In this document: positions 1 to 14,300 of the stretch, piece by piece
Numbering within the stretch: position 1 is the stretch's first letter
Layout of the letters: each line of letters opens with the position of its first letter
Assembly: GCF_021347895.1 (NCBI RefSeq)
Contig: NC_067131.1
Span: forward strand, 6,848,653 to 6,912,652
Source of the DNA: Acanthochromis polyacanthus
Lineage: Eukaryota > Chordata > Actinopteri > Pomacentridae
DNA length: 64,000 bases
Direction: 5' to 3'
Program-made: the position numbers and the translations under genes
Notes under the pieces: generated by a model
What the model saw: the letters and a program-made list of their open reading frames with translations, nothing else
What the model was told of the DNA's origin: nothing
Databases searched by the model: none

Positions 1-4265
<4,265 letters not shown>

Positions 4266-4610
4266 CTGGGGAGTTGGTTGTTGAAAAATAGACTGCTATC
4301 CTCGACCGCCCGCGACTAAATTTAGCCCTGAGCCCGAACTGCCACCCGGACAGCCTTTTTCCTGGATACACCCGAACAGTTGCGACCAAAAACCCGCTGG
4401 TATTTGGGGTGTAATCGCGTTTTTTCTCCGTGGTGTCACAGCTCCCCCCCGTTTCTCTGCTCGTTGCCAGCTCCGTCTCAGTCTGTAGCAGGAGGAGCCA
4501 TTAACCCACACGGGAAACAATCGCGAGAAAAAAAAGAACAGAATGTCAGTTCGACCAATCAGGTTCGGCGTCTTATAATCTGGGCCTGCAGCGGCCAATC
4601 AGAGGCGTTG
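4266..4610 (-). promoter_or_regulatory. CpG-rich fbxo11 promoter/5' UTR with two CCAAT boxes
   Basis: The DNA upstream of the fbxo11 ATG is rich in CpG compared with the AT-rich DNA beyond 4620. Two CCAATC elements sit at 4555-4560 and 4595-4600, 40 bp apart in the same orientation. This is the spacing and context expected for NF-Y sites in a TATA-less housekeeping promoter. The transcription start itself cannot be placed from sequence alone. Confidence 0.6.
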
Positions 4611-4884
4611 TATCAACCGGCTTGACAAACCTTTCTGTTGGGGTTCGGAATCGGTCAAGCGGCGATTTAGAGCATCTTTGGATTGAATCAATGTATGGAC
4701 GCACCGAGAGGCTCTATTACAGTCAAATAATATACAGTTTAGAGCCTCGGTCTTCACTGTTGAAAGAACATTTATGGGTGAGGTCTATGGCTACATTAAT
4801 GTAATTTGTGAAAGACTGACGCATGGACTAAGATTAGATTTCATTGTAAATCAAGCACACGTAATTAAAGCTCACTGCTACTTA

Positions 4885-4922
4885 ATGAACAAACAAACAA
4901 ACAAACAAACAAACAAACAAAA
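4885..4922. repeat. (AAAC)n microsatellite
   Basis: About nine copies of the tetranucleotide AAAC in perfect array, at the edge of the diverged tandem array that follows. Confidence 0.95.
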
Positions 4923-4930
4923 ACTCCTAT

Positions 4931-6800
4931 TAATCCTGGATATGTGTAATAACTTTCCTACAGTTGCAGATACTTTGTAAACATATGATGCAGTAGAGAG
5001 ATGTGCTTGTTTATATGAAGGTGCTGATCTTTTATTAGAATTATTTCCAGATGAAAACACAATTTTAAGAAGACACAGGTTATAATCTGGATAGCAAAAA
5101 TTAGTAAATTACACAGCAAAAAGTACATTTTAGGTTCTTGGACTTACTTTTTTAAATATATATTTAATGACTGTTTGAGTGTCAAATTCTGGATTTCTGT
5201 GGAATGAAAGAGCCACTAATCCTGAATTTGTGTAATAATCTTCTTACCTATTCATGGGCTAAATATATATTTTATGAATATATGATTGTAATACATAACT
5301 TATATTACAACTATTTACAAACTAAATCAAAATTTTTCAACTAGAAACACATTTCTGTGATATGGATAAACAAAATTAGTAAATTAGAGAGAACAAAGTA
5401 CATTTGGAAACTTTTTCAAATTTAATTATACATGTCTATCGGCCACATTAAAAGTCAGATTTACTAATTAAGAAAGGTATTCTTCTTTAGATTTTAGTGC
5501 ATAACCCATATCAGAATGTAACTTTTCTGTTTTTATTTGCCTGTTAAAAATTTATCAATATTAATTAAAATGATCAAATTCTTCCTGTTATTGTTCTGCG
5601 CTGTTTACGTTCATTTTACCTCAATTCAAGATGACTTTCTTCTGAGCATAGAACATTCTTATCTGCACATTTTCAGCGAGTTTTTGGGTTCCAAATTCTA
5701 GATTTTGACTGCAATAATAAAATTAGTTGTCCTATATCTGTGTAATAATTTTCCTATCCGTTCAGGGGCTGAAATTTTGTTGAGATATTTATGCAGGGGA
5801 GAGATGTGCTTGTTTATGTGGAAGTTTTGATCTTATATTAGAATAATTTCTGAATGGAAAACACATTTTAAAGTAGGAGCACATGTATTGTTATCTGTAT
5901 GGGCAAAATTAATGAATTAGCTAGCATAAAGTAAATGTTTAAGCTTTGTGAAATTAATTATAAATATTGAAATTTTAATGCAATGTCCAAATTTTACTTA
6001 TCTGTTTATATCTGTTTTATATATATTTGTTTTCTATTGTTATAGTTAGTATGTTTGTTTTGTGTTTATCTGGATACATTTTGGTTGTGCAATATTTATC
6101 AAGTTACTTATTAATTCCGTTTAAAAAATGTACAATAATTCCAGCCATTGTTCTGCCCCTTTTGCACTCATTTTAAGCCATGTGACAATCTGACGGCCCC
6201 TTTTTCTTAGTGGAGAACCAAATAATAATGTTTTTTGTGCATATTCTAGATTTTGGGTGGAATATAAAAAGCTACTAATCCTGAAGTAGTGTTTTCCAGC
6301 TTGTTCAGGGATGGATATTTTTTGAAGAAGTGGATGCAGGGGAAAATGTCATTGATCAAGTGGAAAGTGGAATTATTTCTGAACAAAAACTGGAATTTAT
6401 AGTAGGAACACATGATTTGTGATCTGAGTAGGGGAAGTTAGTTGACTAGCAAAAAGTAAAATTTTTAAGCTATTTTGAAGTTACTCAAACATGTCTGTTT
6501 CCAAACTCGGTTTTTAAATAATAGTTAAACAGGATATGTCGATAGAAGATTTATTTAGATGTCAGTGCATAATCATTATGTAAATGTAACTGTTCATACA
6601 ATAAAAGGTTGTGTTTTTGAAATATGTAAATATTTCGTGAATTGTTCTGCATTTGTGTCAATTTGAACTCATATGAGTTTATTCAGACCAAACGTTTTTT
6701 TTTGTTTTGTTTTGTGTTTTTGCAGATTTTTGTATCAAGGAGGTGAATGCTTGAATCTTAAACTCCAGATTTTAGGTCTTTAATAAATACTTTTACTCAA
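4931..6800. repeat. Diverged tandem array, unit about 0.5 kb
   Basis: Four related AT-rich units start at about 4931, 5217, 5729 and 6267. Each begins near TCCTGAATTTGTGTAATAAT and TTCAGGGGCT, and continues with a GCAGGGGAGAGATGTGCTTG block in the better-preserved copies. Later come GAACACAT..., AATTAGT/AATTAGC and AGTAAA blocks, and a TTCTAGATTTTG-like end. Units two to four are about 510-540 bp; the first is about 286 bp and lacks the middle. They have no coding capacity. I do not recognise the family. Confidence 0.7.
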
Positions 6801-8756
6801 TTAGTATCCTTTTATGCAAAAAGACCACCAGAGGGTATCGTTTAGCTGCAAACGATTAGGCTGTGATGTGAAAATACAACAAGGCGCAGCTTTCCACTGA
6901 GGCTCTTCTGTTACATTTTTTTGCAAGGTTTTTTTTTTGTTTGTTTTTTTCTGTTCTGTCTGGAGAAGATCAATTTGTCTGTCTGTGTTTCAACACTTTA
7001 AAAACAATCAGTAATCAGCACCTATACATTTAAGGACAATTATATGATGAAATATGTATTTTTTTTGCTTGAAAAAGCCAATGTCAAAGACTGTAAATGT
7101 GAAGAAAACATACAGGAGATAGCTGATTGTCAGATACAAGGTGTTTTACTCATTTTGCTAACATTACAGTATTAAATATTCTTGTATTAAACTGTGCTGT
7201 GTTTAATCTTCTTATAATTAACATAGTTTAAATAAATATTATGAAGACATTTTTGGGAAAAGAAGAAAGAGAATAGTACATTTATTTCTTATTGTTCTGT
7301 CAAAATTCAACCTCTCTTTGCCTTTATGCATGTTTTTGCATCCAAAATAATTTTACCTCACGCTTACCTCTTATAAAGGTGTGCTTTGCCGTAATAATCA
7401 ATTGCTTGCTTGCAAATTTATAGTGGAAGTTAAGGGAGGGGACGTCATTGATACAGTGAAATAGACTAAAACAGAACGGATATTTCTCTAAATCCAGCAT
7501 CACTAGCAGCGCCTGGTGGTCAAAGTGTATAAATGCACTCACACGCTCAATGTTGGCATGTAGGAGGCAGTGTATCCATATCAATGAGACGGGCTCAGAT
7601 TCCCTCGTGCAGCTGCAGCCTTGAAACTCGGCGTTGCTGCTCTCAGTGTGTGTGTGTGCGCCTTATCTAGCTGCCACATCCACCCTCCTGTAATAAGCAG
7701 AAAGAGCAGCTGTGCAGCCTCTCCTCCCACACCCACCCAGGCATCCACCTTGGTCCACAGAACAGAGGTTGGTGGGGTCACTTTGTCCTTGAAAGCTTTG
7801 GATGCTCTGAAGGACAGCATTGCTAGATAACGACAGCTGAAATATTGTGCATACGTGTGCCCGTGTGAGAGAGAATGAGCGTGTTTTACCTTTTGTCACA
7901 TCTCACATACACTCATTCACTCACACAGAATCAAGCAGAGAGGACACAACAAGCGACTTCAGAAAGCGATATGTAAAAGATATATTTGGTACAAAACAGA
8001 TGCAAAAAGTCCCTCTAAATAGCATTTTCATTGGCAAACATAAACATAATTACATTTCACAGAGATAATTACAGGTTATACATGTAAAATATAGACACAC
8101 TGAAGTGATGGAGGGGATCTGGAGGTCTGGAAAGCTACAGCAGACTGAGTGTACGAGGAGATTATTAATCAGCCAGTCCCTGCGGTGTTCTTCTTAATGA
8201 ATATCATTCAATCATAACGTTGAATGTTGATTTCGTGACGTGCATATGCTGATATCCCAAGCGTCAAACCTTTGTTAAACCGTTTCAAAGTACGTTTCAT
8301 TATCTTGGGACACCAGATGGATGGTGTTTGCTACATAAGGCGACGGATGAAGTCATCAGTTAACTGCTTCTTCTGCTCTCTCGGCTTTTACTTCTAAATT
8401 GTGATGTCGCCGTTAACTTCACCCATCTGGTAATCCAATCAAGTTAAGACAAACACGAGGGTATCTGGGGCTGCGTTTTGAACTAGATTTGGTTAAACTG
8501 TCTGCAGTTGTTGTGTATCTTTTCTTGGATTGTCACAGTGCGTACAGCAGAGTTTACCCATGGGTCACAACGTTTAACAAGGACACTGTGTCTGCTGCTG
8601 GTCACAGCTCAAATATTCACAATGTTACAGGCATTATTTGCACGTTTGTTGCCGTGTCCATGTACAGTTAAAGCGGAACTGAGACCAGGATAGCAGTCTG
8701 TAGGGATATTTTCTATTTGAGTCTGTTGTTGGGCCTGAAAAGTCAGAAGCTGATAT
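6801..8756. other. Intergenic DNA between fbxo11 and the Tc1 relic
   Basis: AT-rich sequence with T runs (about 6690-6720 and 6930-6950). No gene, RNA or well-defined repeat was identified. Short open frames here have no recognisable protein similarity and no codon bias. Confidence 0.5.
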
Positions 8757-10524
8757 GGTGACTATGAAAAATATTCAGCCATTTTGGAAGTTTTTCCCTG
8801 TTATTCCTTTTCAACACTGATTAAATTTGGCTTTTTGTACAAGAATTTACCAGAAAAGACTCTTTTTTTTGTCAAAGCAAAGGCACAATTTCCACAAAGT
8901 AATGTTAATTATCTAAAAATGTAGAATGCGTGTCTACATAAGTATTCACCCACGTTAAAGTGACTCGCCTAATTCAACACGTGCAGCAAGTAGGCGCGAG
9001 AAGTCGCACAGTTAGTGAAATTAAGATCATCTCAGTGCAGTGAATCTGTCTCAAATGATTGTAATATAAAGACACCTATATCTGGAAGGTCCAGCCACTG
9101 GTGAGTCCGTATTCCTGGATTTAACAGGTGAAAAGATTATCGAAAAGCATAAGTCAGAGGTTGGATGACACTGAATGTCCCTTTAAGTACTGTTAAATCC
9201 ATTATTAAGAAATGGAAAGAATACAGCACATGCGTAGTGACAGAAACAGACTAGTGAGGCCACCAAGACACCTATGATTTCCTCAAAGGAGTTACAAGCT
9301 CCAGCATATAACTGCTGCCTGTTCTTCACCAGTCAAAGCTTTATGGGAGAGTGGCAAAGAGAAAGACACTGTTGAGAAAAGCTCATTAAACCTTGATTAC
9401 CAGCAGGCCTGGGAGGGCTTGTTAAGGTAGGGGGTAAAGTAAACGCAAAAAAGTATAGCGAGGATAACCTGATGCAGTCTGAAAGAGAACTGGGAGAAGA
9501 TTTGTTTTCCAACAAGACAATGACCTCAAGCATACAGTCAGAGCTACACAGAAATGGTTTAATCCTCCTGTTGTCTTCATTTACGGGCACTAAAAAAATA
9601 TTTCTGCCTTGTCTGAAAAAAAGTCCAACAATTCAGCAAAACAATTTCTCTCTTTTTTTTTTTGAAATTTAAAAACCTTCAGAAAGAACATTTTTAAAAA
9701 TCCTTAAAAGATTCCCTTAAAAGTCTTATTTTAAAAAGTCGCCCAAATTTGGCAAGAAATTCTTGTAAATATTCTCCAAAAATTTGTTAAAATCTTCCCA
9801 AAAAATCCTAAAAATATCAAAAGTGATGACATATATATATCAGTAAAACTTCTAATATTTTCTTTATGAACATTCACAAAAAATCAACCAAAATCCAGCG
9901 GAATTTGCTGGATTTTGGTAGATTTTTTTGTAAATGTTCCTAAGAATAATTTTTTTAACATTTCTTTTTTTCCACCAAAGATTTCTCAAAAATCTCCCAA
10001 AAATGTTGAAAATGTGGACATCAGAAGTTTCACTGTGAAAATATCTATTTTTTCCCACATTTTCAAAGTTTAAAACGGGTCAATTTGACCCGCAGGACGA
10101 CACGAGGGTTTAAAGAAGGTGAATGTTCTTTAGTTTCTGAGTCGGAGCCCAGAACTGAATCAAACTGAGAATTTGTGCCTGAGCTTGAAAATGGGCTTTT
10201 CTCCCATGATTGCATGGCAGCTTTGCAAAGAAGGATGAGGTAAAGTTGCAGTGTCCAGATGTACAAGGCTAACTGAGATCTATTCATACAGGATCAATGC
10301 TTTAATTGAGGCAAAAAGGGCATCTGCTAAATACTGACTTGAAAAGGGTGGTTACTTGTGCTGTCCCTTATTTTGCATTTTATATTTTCAATTAATTGAA
10401 TGAATGAATGAAATGAAATTAATTTGTAGAAACCTGTTTCCTGTAAATTCTTGTCCTGATTCAATGTTAAAAAGCAATTCTAGGTAAAAAACGTCCAAAG
10501 GGATTGAATGCTTTATACTTGCCA
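8757..10524 (+). mobile_element. Tc1-like transposon relic, interrupted
   Basis: A decayed copy of a Tc1/mariner family common in fish. The left end (GTGACTATGAAAAATATTC) and the right end (GATTGAATGCTTTATACTTG read outward) resemble inverted termini. Inside, the frame around 9497-9557 still reads as the transposase motif QQDND.KHT, which includes a catalytic Asp. Most of the central catalytic region is deleted between about 9385 and 9400, so it cannot encode a working transposase. A separate element is inserted at 9563-10109. The right end lies about 320 bp beyond the fshr stop codon, possibly within its 3' untranslated region. Confidence 0.85.
9563..10109. mobile_element. TTAA-targeting MITE (piggyBac-like ends), copy 1
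   Basis: A 547 bp insert sits inside the Tc1 relic and is flanked on both sides by TTAA (9559-9562 and 10110-10113). Its ends read TCCTCCTGTTGTC and, inverted, CCCTCGTGTCGTCC. A GGGTCAATTTGACCC palindrome sits just inside the right end. Removing it restores a continuous Tc1 sequence. A second copy is at 30042-30514. It has no coding capacity. Confidence 0.85.
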
Positions 10525-10843
10525 GAGACTCCAACATACTAGAAAAAACAGCAGTATCATCTAAATCATGAGAATGATGATTTGGGGCATCATTTTGCTT
10601 TTAACAGCCTGTCTGTACACCACTAAAATATGCAACAGTGACATCAAATGCACATCTTAAACAATGTTCAAACCATGTTCTAACCTTGAGGTGTTCATGT
10701 ATTACAAACCGCCGCATGTCCTTCATCCCCAAGAAGAATTTTACTTTGGTTGCCTGAGGGAAGGACATCTGTGGGAGGAAAAGCAGGAACCTCCTGTTAA
10801 CAATCCAGCAAAAACTCTGTACCTGCGAATATTTGGATGACAG
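10525..10843 (-). other. Probable fshr 3' untranslated region
   Basis: Sequence between the fshr stop codon and the Tc1 relic. No canonical AATAAA was found on the minus strand in this stretch, so the polyadenylation site may lie inside or beyond the transposon. Confidence 0.4.
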
Positions 10844-11380
10844 TCAGCTCTCCTGTTTCCCATCTAGACTCAGTGTGTTGGCCAAGGAGCACGTCATTAT
10901 CCGGCTGCTCTTTGGAGAGGTCCACGCTGGCTGCTGACAGGAGGAACTCTCCGTCCGGTAAATCTGTGCCCGAGTCTTAAACAAGCCGAAGCGAGCCGCG
11001 AGGAGGAAGAAGTCCTGTCTGAAGGTGCGGGTGAAGAAGGCGTACAGGAAGGGGTTCGAGCACGAGTTGATGGGGTAGAACAGGACCAGAAGGAGTTTGG
11101 AGTCGGAGACGGTGATGAGAGGGAGCTTGAGGGCCGCCGAGACGGCGAAGAAGGAGATGGGAGCCATGCAGATAAAGTCGGTGAAGATGAGGACGGCCAT
11201 GCGTTGAGCCACGCGGGTGTCGGCGTGGGCTGGTGCCGACGAAGGCTTGCGGAAAGTCAGGTAGATGCTCAGGTAGCAGCCGCAAACACAGAAGAAGGCC
11301 AGGATGTTGAGGAGGAGCAGGGATACAACGTAGACCTGCGACACCAGAGTCTCCACGTCCATGGGGAGGCAGATACTCAC
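10844..11380 (-). CDS. fshr: fshr terminal exon (ECL2 to C terminus)
   Basis: 537 nt, phase 0, acceptor CTGTTCAG, ending at TGA 10844-10846. It encodes [20 protein letters not shown] (ECL2/TM5), TM6 ([15 protein letters not shown]), TM7 with NPFLY, and a short tail with [10 protein letters not shown]. The tail is FSHR-like, not LHCGR-like. Confidence 0.95.
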   Translation of the reverse strand: MSICLPMDVETLVSQVYVVSLLLLNILAFFCVCGCYLSIYLTFRKPSSAPAHADTRVAQRMAVLIFTDFICMAPISFFAVSAALKLPLITVSDSKLLLVLFYPINSCSNPFLYAFFTRTFRQDFFLLAARFGLFKTRAQIYRTESSSCQQPAWTSPKSSRIMTCSLANTLSLDGKQES

Positions 11381-14300
11381 CTGAACAGAAACATTCAGAA
11401 ATCACACAATGTTCAGGGGCCTTGGTGCACTTAATGTGGACCAGTCTTTATATTAGCAGATACAGCTTCATATTCAGATTATCAAAGAAATGAAGCAACT
11501 ACAAGTCAACTAGTGCACGTCGTATACGAATTATTCTGAAAATATCACACATTTCTTTAGCAAAACTGCACTCGTGGTCGAAATATTTAACATTCACACT
11601 CCGTAACTGCAGTTTTCAATTCCAGCGAGGAAACCTTGGCTGCATCTATCTCCCTCTGTGTGTTTTGCTGTCTCTCTTTAGGCTGCTCTCATTCTATCAA
11701 ATAAAGACAAGTACACCCAAAAGAAAAGAAAAGTAAGAAAACCAACAGAAAAACAAAACAGGCTCAAGGAATAGCACGAAAACTCTGCTGTTTCAGGAGC
11801 AGAGCTGAAACAATGTTGTTGATTGACAGAATTAATCAGCAACCTAACTGTGAAAGACATTTTTTCAAGCCAAAATGGCAAAAAATGTGGAGGTTCCAGG
11901 TTCTCAGATGTGAGAATGTGCTGCTGTTCCTTGTCTTACTTAACAGGAAATTGATATTCTATCAGTTTTTGGCTGCAAGATGGACAACAGAAGACATTTG
12001 AAGATGTTTTTGAGGCTCTAGGAATTCTTTTAACTGTTGCAAATTTCAAAGCCTATAAAGCATATTCTACATATTCTATTCAGAATTTGTGAGTTTATGC
12101 AAGATTTTGCTTCTCAAATTATCAGAATCAGAATCACTTTATTCTATACTATATAAATTATGTGGAACTGTGCACATTTTGAAAGACACATATACGTTGT
12201 GAGGAAAGCACAGAAGCATTAAATTGGAAGTGTGTCGGCTAAATGAAGGACCCACTTTGCCGTAGCTGCTGACCCCAACTGTGGGCAGCAATGCGGCCAG
12301 CGAGGAGAAGATCCAACCTGCTGCCATGATGATGCAGGCGTGTCTCAGGCGAAGCTTCTGGTCGAGCCGCAGAGCGTGTGTGATGGTGTGCCAGCGCTCC
12401 ACAGTGATCGCCATCAAAGTGAACACCGACAGCTCGCTGGCAAACACCTGCAGACGACACACAAACACACTGATTCACCTGCTGACACACATTGATGTGC
12501 GCGGTCGCTGGTTGTAGGCGATGACGTCGGCACGCACCGTGAAGAAGCCCGCGGCGTTGCACCCCAAACCCATCTGCCAGTCGATGGCGTGGTTGTAGTA
12601 CCGGCCACGGGTGAGCATGTCCACGGTTGCTATGACGACCAGGTAGATGCCCATGCAGAGGTCGGCAAAGGCCAAGTGGCACATGAGGAAACGAGGAACG
12701 GTCAGCTTGGAGCGGGTGCCTGATCGAACATTGGTGGAAAGAAAAAAAGTAAATAAATGTTATCAGTATAATGCACTCAATGTCTCAACAGCACTGTTTA
12801 CTGTCCAGCACCGTAGAATTAAAGGAGGAAAAGAAGGAATGAAAGCAGGAGAAAATGCCATGAGTTAATTTGAAGGGAAGTTTGCCTCACAGTACAAATA
12901 TTTAGCATCAAATTTGCACTTTAGTAGAGAACTCATCTAAAGTTTCCATCTGAAAGCCGAAATACAACAGCTGAAAAGCACTGACAGCACAAAACAGTAT
13001 TTGTTTTAGGGAGCCAAGTTTCACACGCAGCCAAAAACTTGCTCAGTAACAAAGCATGAATTCTGCCAATTATTTTTCCCTTTTCATACCTAACAGTACA
13101 AAGAGAACCACGGCGTTCCCCAGCAGCGCCAGAATGGAGATGATCCAGATGAGGACTCGTAAGAGGACGCCCGACATGATGTCCTCGCAGGGGTTAAAGT
13201 CGTCCGGCACCGGGGTGCAGGTGATGGAGGTGGAGTTGGAGCAACAGTCCCTGTAGAAGCGAGGATAATTCTTCGCGTTGGGGTCTTCGCACCATGAGTG
13301 CCAACAGGATCTGATGCACAACAACCCACACACCCGCACATGGATGTGAAAAAGCATTCATTTTTTTTCAGTTTATAGCAGCAAAACCTCCACTTCAGGG
13401 CCCTGTGGTAAAGTCTGGTAATTGACCAGCAATGGAGCCATAATGAGATATTAGGAGGAAAAGAAAAATTAAAACCTACAGTCACTCCCAGGAGAAGAAC
13501 TTTGTTTTTAATGAGCTTTAGAGTTGCCGGGAGGCATTTTTTAGTCTTTAGACGGAGCCAGGCTCGCTGTTTCTGCCTGCTTCCACTCTTTATGCTGAGC
13601 TAAACTAAGCAGCTCCAGCTCCAGAGTCACATTTAGTAGACTGATGTGAGAGACGTGCCAATGTCTTCAGGTAATTCTGGGCAACAAAGTGAACAAGAAG
13701 ATTCTCCCTAATTTTGTTCTATTCTTTAAATATGCCATATTATGCAAAATCCACGATCTCACAGTCTTTAACCCTCTGAACCCCAAGCTGTTTATGTATG
13801 TTTTCGCTTCATTTGTCCACATTTTTCCTCACAGCCGACTCATTTTTCACTGCAATATTAAGTCTTGCATCTCTATGGAAACTGCACACCTGTGTCTAGA
13901 AATATAGAGAATATTAAAAATGTTATCTATGCAGTATGATAAAGTTATGATGCCATAAATCATACCTATCTCCAACATTTTCCCAAAGGTGTTAACAATA
14001 CTGGAGAAAAAAGCAAACCGTGTATACTACAGATATTTTACTACTTGCATGTTGAATTTATTTTCCTACATGACTTCTATCTGCTCAATTTAAACACAGC
14101 CTGCACTTCATCTGAAGACTATCTGAATTTTTGTCACGTGGCTGTTGGTTGCATTTGAGTCACTAATGACTTCAAAGAATGATGGCAGAAATGTATCTAT
14201 TAATGTATCTATTTTTTAAAAATAAAACCTGACCCGAGTACATCTTTATTTTAAGTAAGTAAAATTTATGTATATAGCACATTTCACAGACATAAAATCA

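Noticed and set aside
4702..4753. Inverted repeat ACCGAG-AGGCTCTA / TAGAGCCTCGGT as a terminator or small RNA hairpin
   Set aside because: The arms are only about 12-14 bp with a mismatch and lie in intergenic DNA without flanking context; this may be chance or an old MITE end.
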